Assembly: GCA_910575165.1 (NCBI GenBank) | Contig: CAJTDS010000003.1 | Location: 1-64,000 of the forward strand | Source of the DNA: Eggerthellaceae bacterium | GTDB taxonomy: Bacteria > Actinomycetota > Coriobacteriia > Coriobacteriales > Eggerthellaceae | Length of the DNA stretch: 64,000 nucleotides | Direction: 5' to 3' | Shown here: positions 42,628-52,732 of the stretch, one piece after another | Layout of the letters: the number at the start of each line of letters is the position of its first letter | Position numbering within the stretch: position 1 is the stretch's first letter | The notes under the pieces: model-generated | What the model was told of the DNA's origin: nothing | Seen by the model: the letters and a program-made list of their open reading frames with translations, nothing else | Databases searched by the model: none | Position numbers and translations under genes: made by a program

Positions 42628-44322
42628 ATGGGAAGGGACAGCATCCAGGTGTCGATCGTTCGGGCGATGCCCATAGCGCCGTTTCTTTCTTTCGGGCTGA
42701 TCTTGGCCTGGTCTCAGTTCGCCAACAACGCTTACGGCGCAATCGACTCCTTGGCGGCTTTCGGCGGGGTCTACCGATTTGCCAACATGGCTTCCACCCT
42801 CGCCAACGCAGCGACGTTGCTTCTCGCGGGCTGCTTCTCGCGTCGTGCGGCGTCCCTGGTGCTCAGTCCCCGTTTTAGCCTGGGATGCGGCATCGTGGCA
42901 TCGGCGGCCAGCTTGGGGGCGCTCCTGCTGTCCCTTGCCGGTGCGCCCGACATGCAGCTTGCGATGCTCCTGTGCGCGCTCTTCGCAGTGGCGGGGTCGG
43001 CGACCGGGCTGCTGTTCGTCGCCGTTGGGAGTCTGTACGGACGCCTTATAGGTCGGCAGGCGGTTTTCAACCTGGCTTGGTCGCACATGCTTTGTGGCGC
43101 GCTGTTCTTCGTTGCCGTGGGGATGGCCCACTGGCATCTGGGGCGTGCCGGCGACATGCTGCTGCCATCGGCGTTCTACGTGCTGCTGCCTGTGGCCGCA
43201 GGGGGCCTGTGCGCTGCGGCATTGAGCGTCGATCCTCCTGAAAGCGGCTTCTACAGCGCTGACGTCCGCGACATGCCCGCCGTGTTCTGGAAGCTCGTGG
43301 TGGTCATCTTGGTGCTGTGCTTCGCCATGTCCTTCACCGGGGCGGTTTCCCAGGGGTCGCTTGGGACCGAGGGCCCATTGCTGCGGACGCGATCGAACAA
43401 TTTCTTTCGCATCGTCATTGCGCTCGTCCTCATGATGAGCGTGGTGTTCGCGAAGCGCGGAGTATTCGAGCTGGGGCGCGTGTATACGGCGATCATGGTG
43501 TCGTCGGTAGCCGTGGTGACCATGGCCCCGGTGATGGACGGCGAGGTGGTCGGTTGGTCGCAGCTCTCGAGCGCCGTGCTGCTGGTGTTCCGCATGCTGC
43601 ATTGGGTGGTGCTCTGTCTGATCGTGTACCAAAAGCAGCTCTCGCCCGTGCTGGTGTTCGGGTTGGGCGCCGGTGTGCAGGCGCTTGGAAACGGCTTGGG
43701 GCTGCTGTTCGGCTTCGTCGCAGGCGACGGGCTGCACGAGCCCTCCGCGCAGCTGCTCACAAGCATCGTGCTCACCTTGCTCATAATTCTGTGCGCCTTC
43801 GTGCTTTTTTCGGAGAAGTCATTCGACGACCTGTTCGCGCAGGGGAGCGAAGGCGACCTCGATCTAGCCCAGCTGTTCGCTCCGCTTCCCGCGTTCGCGA
43901 TGGGGGCCGAGCAGCGGTCTGCAGCGGGCTCGTGCGGCGTCGCCGAGGTCGATGTCTGCCGGCGAGCAGCCCTCGACGAGGAAAGCGGTCTTGCGGTCCG
44001 GACGCACCCGTCTTCGCAGGTCGAGCGTTTGGGCGGCGTGCTCGTTGCGGATGCGTGCGCAGATGGCGGCGAGGCGCCCGGCGCTTTCGGCCAGGCAATC
44101 GAGCGTCTGGCCGCGGAAAGCGGACTGTCGAAGCGCGAAGCGGAGGTGTTCCGGCTCATTGCCATGGGCTACAACCCCCAGACCATATCCGCCAAGCTGT
44201 GCATCTCGTGGAACACCGTCCGCGGGCACGCGCGAAACATCTACGCCAAGCTGGGCGTTCATTCCCACCAGGAGATCATCGTGCTCGTGGACTCTCAGAA
44301 AGAGGCTCTTCGCAAGGCATAG
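42628..44322 (+). CDS. LuxR-family regulator with polytopic membrane N-terminus
   Basis: 564 residues from 42628. About twelve hydrophobic segments (about 15-420), a Cys/Glu/Ser-rich linker, and a C-terminal LuxR domain (GLSKREAEVFRLIAMGYNPQTISAKLCISWNTVRGHARNIYAKLGVHSHQEIIVLVDSQ). GTG 42649 with GGAAGGGA ten bases upstream and ATG 42547 are alternatives; the -10 at 42536 favours a downstream start. It follows the chaperone operon of the MopB locus and probably controls it. The ligand is unknown. Confidence 0.85.
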   Translation: MGRDSIQVSIVRAMPIAPFLSFGLILAWSQFANNAYGAIDSLAAFGGVYRFANMASTLANAATLLLAGCFSRRAASLVLSPRFSLGCGIVASAASLGALLLSLAGAPDMQLAMLLCALFAVAGSATGLLFVAVGSLYGRLIGRQAVFNLAWSHMLCGALFFVAVGMAHWHLGRAGDMLLPSAFYVLLPVAAGGLCAAALSVDPPESGFYSADVRDMPAVFWKLVVVILVLCFAMSFTGAVSQGSLGTEGPLLRTRSNNFFRIVIALVLMMSVVFAKRGVFELGRVYTAIMVSSVAVVTMAPVMDGEVVGWSQLSSAVLLVFRMLHWVVLCLIVYQKQLSPVLVFGLGAGVQALGNGLGLLFGFVAGDGLHEPSAQLLTSIVLTLLIILCAFVLFSEKSFDDLFAQGSEGDLDLAQLFAPLPAFAMGAEQRSAAGSCGVAEVDVCRRAALDEESGLAVRTHPSSQVERLGGVLVADACADGGEAPGAFGQAIERLAAESGLSKREAEVFRLIAMGYNPQTISAKLCISWNTVRGHARNIYAKLGVHSHQEIIVLVDSQKEALRKA

Positions 44323-44495
44323 CTCCGGGACGAGCCGGCCTGCCCGCCGCGTGCTTTTGCGGCCGGTTGCGACGCCCGCTTAAGGAATCCGCGCGAAACT
44401 TGCGCCCATCGCGGGCGCGGGGCGCCTGGGGGCGGCGCATGTGGTAGGATAGGCGGGCTTGTGCACTGCTGTTTCGCTGCCGAAGAAGAAGGCCC

Positions 44496-45551
44496 ATGGA
44501 AACCATCAACGATCTTGTTGCCCAGCTGCCCACCCCTCCCGCCACCTTCGAGGGGAGGCTCGACGCCTACGCCCCGCTCATGGGCGGCATCATCAACTCG
44601 TTCATTCCCACCGGGTCGCATCCGGACATGGACCGCTACCTGTACGACCCGCTGCGCGCCTACAGCGAGAACGCTGGCAAGCGCCATCGCCCCCTCATCT
44701 GCTTCGAGGCCTGCCGCGCGGTGGGCGGCGACATGCAGAAGGCCACCAGCGCCGCTGCCGCCATCGAGCACTTCCATACGGCGGCGCTCATCCACGACGA
44801 CATCGCCGATGAGGGCGAGCTTCGCCGCGGCATGCCCTGCATGCACCTGACCGAGGGCGTGGGGCTGGCCATCAACGCAGGGGATCTGGCCCTGTCCACG
44901 GTGAACGGGTCGGTGGTGGACGACCCGCTGCTTGACGACGCAACCAAGGTGCGGGTCATATCCGAGCTCATCAACATGACGCGGCGCACCATCGAGGGCC
45001 AGGCCATGGACTTGGGTTGGGCCCGCGACGAGCGTTTCGACATCACCCCCGAGGACTACCTGGTCATGGCCATGCACAAGACGGCGTTCTACTCCGGCGC
45101 CGTGCCGCTGGCCGTGGGGGCCATCATAGGCGGGGGCACCCCTTCCGAGGTGGAGGCGCTGCGCAGCTTCGGCATGAAGTGCGGTCTGGCCTTCCAGATC
45201 CAGGATGACCTGCTGAACCTCATCGGCACCGAGGAGTCCACGAAGAAGGACTTCCGCAGCGACATCACCGAGGGCAAGCGCACGCTGGTGGTGGTCCATG
45301 CCCTGCAGAACGCCGAGCCTGCCGACCGCGAGCGCCTGATCGCCATCCTGTCCGGCAAGGAGCGCGACCCCCAGGTGCTGGCCGAGGCTGTGGGCTTGCT
45401 TGAGAAGGCCGGTAGCATCGAGTACGCCCGCGCCTACGCCCAGGACTTGACCGAGCAGGCCAAGGCGGTGCTTTCCGAGGGCATCGCCCCGTCCGACTCC
45501 CGCGAGGTGCTGCTGTCCATGGCCGACTGGTTCGTGGAGCGTCTTTCTTAA
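44496..45551 (+). CDS. Polyprenyl diphosphate synthase
   Basis: 351 residues of the trans-prenyltransferase family. The first Asp-rich motif is DDIADEG (101-107) and the second is DDLLN (237-241; the usual last Asp is Asn). Also seen are GKRHRP and the FQIQDD context. It makes the prenyl chain for quinones or the cell wall, but the chain length cannot be read from the sequence. The ATG has GAAGAAGAAGG upstream. Confidence 0.9.
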   Translation: METINDLVAQLPTPPATFEGRLDAYAPLMGGIINSFIPTGSHPDMDRYLYDPLRAYSENAGKRHRPLICFEACRAVGGDMQKATSAAAAIEHFHTAALIHDDIADEGELRRGMPCMHLTEGVGLAINAGDLALSTVNGSVVDDPLLDDATKVRVISELINMTRRTIEGQAMDLGWARDERFDITPEDYLVMAMHKTAFYSGAVPLAVGAIIGGGTPSEVEALRSFGMKCGLAFQIQDDLLNLIGTEESTKKDFRSDITEGKRTLVVVHALQNAEPADRERLIAILSGKERDPQVLAEAVGLLEKAGSIEYARAYAQDLTEQAKAVLSEGIAPSDSREVLLSMADWFVERLS

Positions 45552-45709
45552 GGGCGCTTAATCCGTTGTGACGATTTGGCGCCAGACTCGACCCGCGCCG
45601 CACTGCGCCCCTAGAATGCGGGTTGGATACGTAGGCGAGCACGGACGTCTCGCAGGGTCGTCGCTGGCGGCATGATGCGGCGTCCGGGCTGGTTGCAAGG
45701 GAGAGACCT

Positions 45710-46930
45710 ATGGCAGTCGGATATTTCAAGAGCGCATGGCGCGACGTAACCTCGTCCCCTGGCTGGATGGGCAGGCTCTGCCTGCTTGCGCTGGTCAGCT
45801 TCATCCCCGTGTTTGGGCAGATCGTGCTGTTCGGGTACCTGCTCGGGTGGGCCCGCGACGTCGCCTGGGGCGTGAGCAGCCCGTTGCCGGGACGCATCTT
45901 CGGAAACGAGGACGGGAAGCTGTATTCTCGCGGGCTCTTCGCCTGGGTCCTCAGTCTCATCTGCTCCCTCTTGCCGCTGGCCGTGGAGGTGCTCTGGATG
46001 ATCCCCGCCAGCGGCATGGCGCTGTTCGGATGGGGTTCGCACGGCTTCTCGCCCCTGCTCGCGTTCGGGATGGGCGGCATGGTAAGCGTGGTGCTGGTCG
46101 CCGTCGCCACGGTTGCCGCGTCGCTGTTCTGGCTGGTAGGGTCGATGCGCATGAGCATCTACGGGCGCTTGGGACCGGGCCTGCAGTTCGGCCGTATCTT
46201 TTCCATGATCCGCTACGACGCCGGCGGCGCGCTCAGGCTGGTGGGCATGAACCTGGCCTGCGCCGCCGTGGTGGTGGCGATCATCGTCGCACTGTTTCTG
46301 GTGGCTGCGCTGCTTCTGGCCGGCCTGATGATTCCCGCCGCGGGCTTCTCGGGGCTGATGTCCGGCGAATGGGTGGCGGGCCTCTTCGTCGCCGGCGGCG
46401 TGCTGGCCTTCTTCGTGCCGCTGGTGTTGGTGGTCGCGTTCGCGGCCGAGGTGCTGGTCGTGCTGATGTACGCGCTGGTTATCCGCGCCGGCGGATACTG
46501 GGTGCGGCAGTTCGACGTTCCGGCGTGGCGTGGCCAGGACGACCCCATGCCCTTCGAGGAGCAGGCGGCTCGCGCAGCGGCCGTCGTGCCGCCCCGGCCC
46601 GCAGCCGCCCCGAACCCGGCACCCGTGCCGCAGCCGGCACCCGCCCCTTGCCCTCAGCCTGCGCCGGCGCCCTGCCCGCAACCGTCTCCTGCGCCCCAGC
46701 CGGTTTCCGCAAGCGTGCCGCAGCCTCCCGCGGCTCCGGTTGTTCAGCTGCCTGCATCGTGCCCGCAGCCCGCTCCCGCGTCCGACGCCGCGGTTTCGGT
46801 TGAGCCCGCAAGCGCTGCTGCGCCCGAGGCCCCCGTCCTCGAGTCCCAGCCCTCGCCGTCTGCCGCGGTGCCTGCCGCCCCGGCGCCCGAGGCTGCCGGA
46901 GCCGACGAGGGCGGCAAGCCCCAGTCCTAG
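45710..46930 (+). CDS. DUF4013 membrane protein with Pro/Ala-rich tail
   Basis: 406 residues. The start (FKSAWRDVTSSPGWMGRLCLLALVSFIPVFGQIVLFGYLLGWARDVA) is the DUF4013 signature. Several hydrophobic segments run to about residue 265. The remaining about 140 residues are a disordered Pro/Ala/Gln tail containing PQPAPAPCPQPAPAPCPQ-type repeats and scattered Cys. The function is unknown. AAGGGAGAG precedes the ATG, and it is followed by the YgiQ gene 17 bp later. Confidence 0.82.
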   Translation: MAVGYFKSAWRDVTSSPGWMGRLCLLALVSFIPVFGQIVLFGYLLGWARDVAWGVSSPLPGRIFGNEDGKLYSRGLFAWVLSLICSLLPLAVEVLWMIPASGMALFGWGSHGFSPLLAFGMGGMVSVVLVAVATVAASLFWLVGSMRMSIYGRLGPGLQFGRIFSMIRYDAGGALRLVGMNLACAAVVVAIIVALFLVAALLLAGLMIPAAGFSGLMSGEWVAGLFVAGGVLAFFVPLVLVVAFAAEVLVVLMYALVIRAGGYWVRQFDVPAWRGQDDPMPFEEQAARAAAVVPPRPAAAPNPAPVPQPAPAPCPQPAPAPCPQPSPAPQPVSASVPQPPAAPVVQLPASCPQPAPASDAAVSVEPASAAAPEAPVLESQPSPSAAVPAAPAPEAAGADEGGKPQS

Positions 46931-46947
46931 ATTCGGAAAGACCTGCC

Positions 46948-48921
46948 ATGACCCAGCCGCACGACCGATCTTGCTTCCTGCCTGTAAGCCGTCGGGACAT
47001 GACCGAACGCGGCTGGGACCAGGTGGATTTCGTCTACGTGGTGGGGGATGCCTACGTGGACCACTCGTCCTTCGGCATGGCCATCATCTCGCGGCTTTTG
47101 GAGGCTCGCGGGTTCAAAGTGGGCGTTCTCTGCCAGCCGGACTGGACGGACACCGAATCCGTTTGCGAGTTCGGCGAGCCGCGACTGGGCTTTCTTGTCT
47201 CGGCCGGCAACATGGATTCCATGGTGAACCACTACACGGTGGCGAAGAAGCATCGCAGCACGGACGCTTATTCGCCTGGCGGCAAGATGGGCTTGCGGCC
47301 CGACCGCGCCTGCATCGTTTACGGAAACCTCATCCGGCGGGCGTTTCGCCGCGCCCCCATCATCCTGGGCGGCATCGAAGCGAGCCTGCGCCGTCTTGCC
47401 CACTACGACTACTGGTCGGATTCCATGCGTCGCTCGGTGCTGTTGGACTCGGCAGCCGACCTGCTCATCTACGGAATGGGAGAGCATCAGGTCGTGGAGG
47501 TTGCCGAAGCGCTGAATGCCGGCCTTTCCATCCGCGACATCACCTTCGTCGACGGTACGGTGTACAAGGCCAAATCCCTCGAGCACGTCTACGACGCGGT
47601 GGAGCTGCCGGGGTGGGACGCCGTGCGCCAAGGCGGCGAAGCCTATGCCAGGTCGTTCGCCGTCCAGTACGCCAACACCGATCCGTTCACGGGAAAGAGG
47701 CTGGTGGAGCCCTACGGCGAGCACGAGTTCGTGGTGCAGAACCCGCCGTCGGCCCCGCTTTCGGTCGAAGAGCTGGATGCGGTCTACCGACTGCCCTATG
47801 CGCGGGCTTGGCACCCCGACTACGATGCGGCCGGCGGCATCCCCGCGCTGTCCGAGGTGCGGTTCAGCCTGACCAGCAACCGCGGCTGCTTCGGCGAATG
47901 CGCCTTCTGCGCGCTCACGTTTCATCAGGGCCGCATCGTGCAGGCGCGCAGCCACGAGTCGCTGGTGGAGGAGGCGCGCGAGCTTGCGTCCGAGCCGGGC
48001 TTCAAGGGCTACATCCACGACGTGGGCGGTCCCACGGCCGATTTCCGTACTCCTGCCTGCGACAAGCAGCTGAAGAGCGGGGCGTGCCCGGGCAAGCGCT
48101 GCCTGGCGCCGAAGTCCTGCAAGCGCTTGGTGGCCGACCATGGCGATTACCTGCAGCTGCTCCGCCGTATCCGGGCGCTGCCGGGCGTCAAGAAGGTGTT
48201 CGTGCGCAGCGGCATCCGCTTCGACTACGTGATGGCCGACGATGCCCACGGACGCGAGTTTCTGGACGAACTGGCGCAGCACCATGTGAGCGGCCAGCTG
48301 CGCGTGGCGCCCGAGCATGTGTCCGATGCGGTGCTTCGCGTTATGGGCAAGCCCTCCCACGAGGTGTACGAGCGCTTCGTGCGCGAGTTTCAGCGGGCCA
48401 CCGAGGCGGCGGGCAAGGAGCAGTACGTGGTGCCCTACCTGATGTCGTCGCATCCGGGCAGCGGCCTTGCCGAGGCGGTCGAGCTAGCCGAATACTGCCG
48501 CGACATGGGGTTTAACCCCCAGCAGGTGCAGGACTTCTATCCCACGCCCTCCACCTTGGCCACGGTGATGTACGCTACCGGGCTGGACCCGCGCACCATG
48601 GAGCCGGTCTACGTGGCCAAGTCGCCTCACGAGAAGGCGCTGCAGCGGGCGCTTATCCAGTACCGCGACCCGAAGAACCGCGACCTGGTGGAGGAGGCGC
48701 TGCGCCGCGCTGGAAGGGCCGACCTCATCGGCTTCGGCCCGAAGTGCCTCGTGCGCCCGAAGCGCCCCGGCGACAAGGACGCGCCTGGCGGGCGGCCTGC
48801 CGCTGGCAAGGGCAGGCGCACGGCCAAGGCTGCGCCGCATCCGAAGGCCGCGGCTGCCAAGCCGGCGCCGAAGCGCACGAAGCCGCCTCGAGCCAATGGC
48901 CACAAAGGCGGCATCCGCTAA
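46948..48921 (+). CDS. YgiQ-family radical SAM protein
   Basis: 657 residues. An N-terminal UPF0313 domain (RGWDQVDFVYVVGDAYVDHSSFGMAII; LGGIEASLRRLAHYDYWSD) precedes the radical SAM Cys motif CFGECAFC (about 314-321), then EHVSD and QQVQDFYPTPST elements. The C-terminal 70 residues are Lys/Arg/Ala-rich and probably disordered. YgiQ is widespread but its reaction is not established. Confidence 0.9.
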   Translation: MTQPHDRSCFLPVSRRDMTERGWDQVDFVYVVGDAYVDHSSFGMAIISRLLEARGFKVGVLCQPDWTDTESVCEFGEPRLGFLVSAGNMDSMVNHYTVAKKHRSTDAYSPGGKMGLRPDRACIVYGNLIRRAFRRAPIILGGIEASLRRLAHYDYWSDSMRRSVLLDSAADLLIYGMGEHQVVEVAEALNAGLSIRDITFVDGTVYKAKSLEHVYDAVELPGWDAVRQGGEAYARSFAVQYANTDPFTGKRLVEPYGEHEFVVQNPPSAPLSVEELDAVYRLPYARAWHPDYDAAGGIPALSEVRFSLTSNRGCFGECAFCALTFHQGRIVQARSHESLVEEARELASEPGFKGYIHDVGGPTADFRTPACDKQLKSGACPGKRCLAPKSCKRLVADHGDYLQLLRRIRALPGVKKVFVRSGIRFDYVMADDAHGREFLDELAQHHVSGQLRVAPEHVSDAVLRVMGKPSHEVYERFVREFQRATEAAGKEQYVVPYLMSSHPGSGLAEAVELAEYCRDMGFNPQQVQDFYPTPSTLATVMYATGLDPRTMEPVYVAKSPHEKALQRALIQYRDPKNRDLVEEALRRAGRADLIGFGPKCLVRPKRPGDKDAPGGRPAAGKGRRTAKAAPHPKAAAAKPAPKRTKPPRANGHKGGIR

Positions 48922-49105
48922 GGACCGGCTCGCCGCAGGCAGGTTGTAGCAGCCGATTTCCCCTCGCAGCCTCCAATCCCCGATTTCCATGGCATAATAG
49001 GGCCGTTTGCCGTCTCTCGTGGTTCGTGCGAAAGCCGGCAAACCCTCACTGAGGCCTGTGGCACGGCCCAGTGCGGCATGCCGAGCCGACAAGGGAAGAG
49101 GGATT

Positions 49106-50509
49106 ATGAGCGATACGAAAGCAACGCCCACCATGGGAGCCGCCGACGCGCCCGACGCAGTCTACGACGCGCGCAGCCTGGGGGCGCCGAAGATGTTCGT
49201 CTTCGGTCTGCAGCACATGTTCGCCATGTTCGGGGCAACTATCCTGGTGCCTACGCTGACGGGGCTGTCGGTCTCCGCCACGCTTCTGTTCGCTGGTTTG
49301 GGAACGCTGCTGTTCCATCTGGTTTCGAAGGGCAAGGTGCCGGCGTTTCTGGGATCTTCCTTCGCCTTCATCGCCGGCTACGCCGCCATCGCCCCCAACG
49401 GCGAGGCGGACCTTCTGCCTTACGCCTGCCTGGGCGTGGCGGCTGCCGGTCTTCTGTATTTGGTGCTGTCGCTTCTGTTCAAGGTGTTCGGCGCCGAACG
49501 CGTCATGCGCTTCTTCCCGCCGGTGGTCACCGGGCCCATCGTCATCTGCATCGGGCTCATCCTGGCCAGCTCGGCCATTGCGAACTGCTCTACGAACTGG
49601 CCCATTGCCATCGTGGCCATCGCCATCATCGTGGTGTGCAACATCTGGGGCCGCGGCATGATTCGCATCATCCCCATCCTGCTGGGCGTCATCGGCTCCT
49701 ATGTGGTGGCGGCCTGCGCTGGCGTGGTCGACTTCCAGCCCGTGGCCGACGCCGCCTGGATCGGGCTGCCAGTGCTGTGGGACAACACGGCGCTGTCGCT
49801 GTTCGGTCCCGGCTTCGACACGGGCCTTGCCATTACCGCCGTCATCACCATCATGCCGCTTGCCTTCGCCACCATGATCGAGCACATCGGCGACATGTCG
49901 GCTATCAGCTCCACCTGCAACCGTAACTACATCGCCGAGCCGGGCCTGCACCGCACGCTTCTGGGCGACGGTTTGGCTACCATCATCGCCTCGCTCTTCG
50001 GCGCGCCGGCCAATACCACCTACGGCGAGAACACCGGCGTGCTGGCCCTTACCCGCGTGTTCGACCCTCGCGTCATCCGCTTGGCGGCCATCTTCGCCAT
50101 CGTGTTCTCGTTCTGCCCGAAGTTCGCGGCGGTTATCGCCTGCATGCCCGCCTGCGTCATCGGCGGTGTGTCGCTGGTGCTCTACGGCATGATTTCCAGC
50201 GTGGGCATCCGCAACCTAGTTGAAAACCACGTGGACTTCTCCCGCAGCCGCAACGTCCTGGTCACAGCCATCATCCTGGTGCTGTCCCTGGGCATCGCCT
50301 ACAGCGCTGCGGGTGCCATCGTGTTCGAGCTGGGCGGCGTGGTCATCTCGCTGTCGGGCTTGGCCGTGGGCTCGGTCGTGGGCATTCTGCTCAACATCGT
50401 GCTGCCGAACAAGGAGCCCTACTGGGACGGCGGCTTGGCGGCTGCAGCCGAGGCCGACGACATCCCCATGCCGCTGGAGGCCGAGCTGGAAAACCTGCCC
50501 ATCAAGTAG
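49106..50509 (+). CDS. uraA: Uracil/xanthine permease (NCS2 family)
   Basis: 467 residues with fourteen or so hydrophobic segments. Family motifs: FVFGLQHMFAMFGATILVPTLTG, a GSSFAFI region, PPVVTGPIVICIGL, ATMIEHIGDMSAIS and NTTYGENTGVLALTRV. It imports uracil or a related nucleobase with protons. GAAGAGGGA precedes the ATG. The roughly 110-nt leader after the CATAAT at 48993 could fold but is not a leader I recognise. A strong terminator follows. Confidence 0.92.
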   Translation: MSDTKATPTMGAADAPDAVYDARSLGAPKMFVFGLQHMFAMFGATILVPTLTGLSVSATLLFAGLGTLLFHLVSKGKVPAFLGSSFAFIAGYAAIAPNGEADLLPYACLGVAAAGLLYLVLSLLFKVFGAERVMRFFPPVVTGPIVICIGLILASSAIANCSTNWPIAIVAIAIIVVCNIWGRGMIRIIPILLGVIGSYVVAACAGVVDFQPVADAAWIGLPVLWDNTALSLFGPGFDTGLAITAVITIMPLAFATMIEHIGDMSAISSTCNRNYIAEPGLHRTLLGDGLATIIASLFGAPANTTYGENTGVLALTRVFDPRVIRLAAIFAIVFSFCPKFAAVIACMPACVIGGVSLVLYGMISSVGIRNLVENHVDFSRSRNVLVTAIILVLSLGIAYSAAGAIVFELGGVVISLSGLAVGSVVGILLNIVLPNKEPYWDGGLAAAAEADDIPMPLEAELENLPIK

Positions 50510-50574
50510 CGCTCCCGAGCGCAGGCCGCAATGGACCGTTTGCGCGCGTTCGCACAGAAAGCGTCTTCGTCAAG

Positions 50575-50621
50575 AAAAGCGCAGGGCCGGCATCCCCCGA
50601 AGGGTGCCGGCCCTGCTTTTT
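50575..50621. terminator. Bidirectional rho-independent terminator
   Basis: Perfect 12-bp arms 50581-50592 and 50605-50616, loop of 12, with TTTTT after on the plus strand and an A-rich run (AAGAAAAG) before. It separates convergent uraA and the minus-strand flavoprotein. Confidence 0.88.
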
Positions 50622-50651
50622 GCACGGTTGCGCGAGCGCGCCGTCGACGCC

Positions 50652-52142
50652 TTAGGCCTGCACGGCTGCCGCGGCGTTCTTGCCGGCGTAGCGGCCGGAG
50701 GTGTAGGCGTAGTTCAGCCCGCAGCCGCCAGCCGGGTAGTCGTCGTAGATGAACTCGCCGCAGCACACCTCGCCGGCGGCGTAGAGGTTGGGGATGGGGG
50801 TGTCCGTCTCGTCGAGCACCTGGAAGTCGGTGTTCACGTGGTAGCCGCCGAAGCTGCCGTGGGTGCATACGCCCATGGTCAGCACGTAGAAGGGGCCGGT
50901 TTCGATGGCTACCAGGTTATCCGCCTTCTTCCCGAACTGGGTGTCCTCGCCGGCGACGGCCATGGCGTTGTAGGCGTCCAGCTGCGCCTGCAGGGCCGCC
51001 CCGTCGATCCCCAGCGCTTCGGCTGCTTCGGCAACGGTGTCTCCCTGGGTGAAGACCCCCTGGTCAAGACCCAGCTGGAAGGCGTTTGCCAGCTTGTCGC
51101 TGAGGGTGTCCACCATGGGTTGGTCGTAGACGGCGTAGAAGCTCTGGTCGGGGAAATGGGCTACGGTGTAGTAGATGTCGTGGGTCTGGCCGTCTTCGTT
51201 CACGAAGCGGTTGCCCGAGGAATCCACCCACATGGCCTTGCTGTCGATGAGCTTGCTCTGGCCGGCTTCCACGGGGCAGGCCAGGATGCCGTTGGTGCCG
51301 CCGTGGCCGATGTAGGCCGCGCCGATGTCCAGCCCCATCTCCAGCCCTTCTCCGGTGCAGCCCTGGCCCACCTCGGTGTACACGCCGTCGTAATCGGGGC
51401 AGTACTCGGCGATTAGGTCCTCGTTTCGGCAGAAGCCGCCGGTGGCAAGGATGGTGCGGCCCGCATCGTAGCGGATGCGCTTGTCGGCGCCTTGCACGGC
51501 CAGCACGCCCTCCACCTCGCCCTCGTCGTTCACGATAAGCTCGACGGCCTGGGTGTCGAAGACGAAGTCGACGCCGGCGTCCTTGGCGTACTGCTCCACG
51601 GCTGCCAGGGCCACCTCGTCGCGGTCGTCGATGTTGTGGGCGCGGGCTACGGTGTCGGTGCCCTTCTTCGAGATCTTCTCCTTGAAGGGAACGTTCAGCT
51701 CTTCGCTGAGCCAGTCTATGGTCTCGCCGAAGTGCTCGGCGCAGAACTGCTGCATGGCCGGGTCCAGCTTGTCGCCGCCGCGCTCCATGAAGTAGGCAAG
51801 CAGCCCCTCCGGCGTATCCTCGATGCCCGCTGCTTGCTGCAGCTGGGTGCCGGCTCCGTAGAGCGTGCCGATGGCCAGCGAGCTGGAGCCCGAAAGCCAT
51901 GGCGTCTTCTCGATGAGGACCGTCTTCGCGCCCGCCAGCGCCGCTTCGGCGGCCGCCGTAGTGCCGGCTGCTCCGCCGCCTATCACCAGCACGTCGCAGC
52001 TTACGGTTTCGTCCACGGTCGGGTCGGGCGCCTCGCGGGGCGCGCATCCGAACAGGCTTGCTGCGGCCAGGGTCGCGGTACCTGCTGCGCCGAGCACGAA
52101 GCCGCGGCGTGTGATTCGGGGTGTCTGAGTTGACGGTGTCAT
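50652..52142 (-). CDS. Exported FAD-binding fumarate-reductase-like flavoprotein
   Basis: 496 residues. Twin-arginine motif RITRRGFVLG (10-19) with lipobox Cys33, then a Rossmann FAD site DVLVIGGGAAGTTAAAEAA (about 50-68) and the substrate/FAD region GRTILATGGFCRNEDL. The end has AAGEVCCGEFIYDDYPAGGCGLNYAYTSGRYAG, typical of FRD/KsdD-like flavoproteins. No FMN_bind domain is attached. It reduces an unknown organic acceptor outside the membrane and needs a separate electron donor. GAGGAGG precedes the ATG. Confidence 0.88.
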   Translation of the reverse strand: MTPSTQTPRITRRGFVLGAAGTATLAAASLFGCAPREAPDPTVDETVSCDVLVIGGGAAGTTAAAEAALAGAKTVLIEKTPWLSGSSSLAIGTLYGAGTQLQQAAGIEDTPEGLLAYFMERGGDKLDPAMQQFCAEHFGETIDWLSEELNVPFKEKISKKGTDTVARAHNIDDRDEVALAAVEQYAKDAGVDFVFDTQAVELIVNDEGEVEGVLAVQGADKRIRYDAGRTILATGGFCRNEDLIAEYCPDYDGVYTEVGQGCTGEGLEMGLDIGAAYIGHGGTNGILACPVEAGQSKLIDSKAMWVDSSGNRFVNEDGQTHDIYYTVAHFPDQSFYAVYDQPMVDTLSDKLANAFQLGLDQGVFTQGDTVAEAAEALGIDGAALQAQLDAYNAMAVAGEDTQFGKKADNLVAIETGPFYVLTMGVCTHGSFGGYHVNTDFQVLDETDTPIPNLYAAGEVCCGEFIYDDYPAGGCGLNYAYTSGRYAGKNAAAAVQA

Positions 52143-52562
52143 GGTTGCCTCCTCTGACGTTGCTGCGGATGTTCCAAAAACTCTGCGTCTTTGCGTTTCC
52201 GCAATAAAACTCCGAGCTATCTCATCAAGGTACGGATTCATCCTAGCGCGCTCGCTAGACATTTTTCCGCTGCGAGGGGCGCCAAGGCCGACCGGTTTTC
52301 CGGATGTTGGCGATTTGTCGCCTGTGCCTGCACAGACGCATCGCGACCGGCAACGGGCTGCTCGCTAGCAAAACGGCTGCGGCTCCTGCGGTCTGCTCGC
52401 CGACGAACCGGCTGCGGATTCTGAGGGTCTGTCAGGCTGCCGAGTTGTGCGCCTGCGCTTGTGCTCTTCGCGGGCGCTCGGTTGTCGCGCCGTTAAAGGC
52501 CGCCCACCCTTCGGGCTGCCGGCGCTCCCCGCACCTCTCTCTGGCATGATTTGCTGATAAAA

Positions 52563-52579
52563 CCGCTGATACTTAGCGG
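52563..52579. promoter_or_regulatory. CCGCT/AGCGG dyad
   Basis: Perfect 5-bp arms with a 7-bp AT-rich centre, 154 bp before the rrf2 start. A possible operator for Rrf2 or for the divergent flavoprotein. Confidence 0.3.
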
Positions 52580-52642
52580 AAACATTGCGGAGAGCCTGTG
52601 CAGAGAAGGGTGAAAGCCGGGTTTCGCGGCTCGCAATAAAAC

Positions 52643-52660
52643 CTAGTATCATGCTAGAAT
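52643..52660 (+). promoter_or_regulatory. CTAG dyad overlapping a TAGAAT box
   Basis: Arms CTAG (52643-52646 and 52654-52657) flank TATCATG, and TAGAAT at 52655-52660 could be the -10 of rrf2. A repressor bound to this dyad would block the promoter, so it is a candidate autoregulation site. Confidence 0.4.
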
Positions 52661-52732
52661 TTCGCTGACAGTTATCGGCGGGCAGCTCGGAGGTGGGGCG
52701 CCTTCGCCGTCCGGGGCTCGGAAAGGTTTGCC

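Larger units (their letters stand above)
52143..52732. other. Non-coding region between the flavoprotein and Rrf2 genes
   Basis: 590 bp, no convincing gene. It contains two similar 27-28-bp units around 52372-52398 and 52406-52433, a CCGCT/AGCGG dyad (52563-52579) and a CTAG/CTAG dyad (52643-52657) near the rrf2 start. Promoters for both flanking genes must lie here. Confidence 0.55.

Noticed and set aside
49000-49105. Riboswitch or attenuator leader before uraA
   Set aside because: The region could fold, but no known riboswitch pattern or PyrR-type loop could be recognised.
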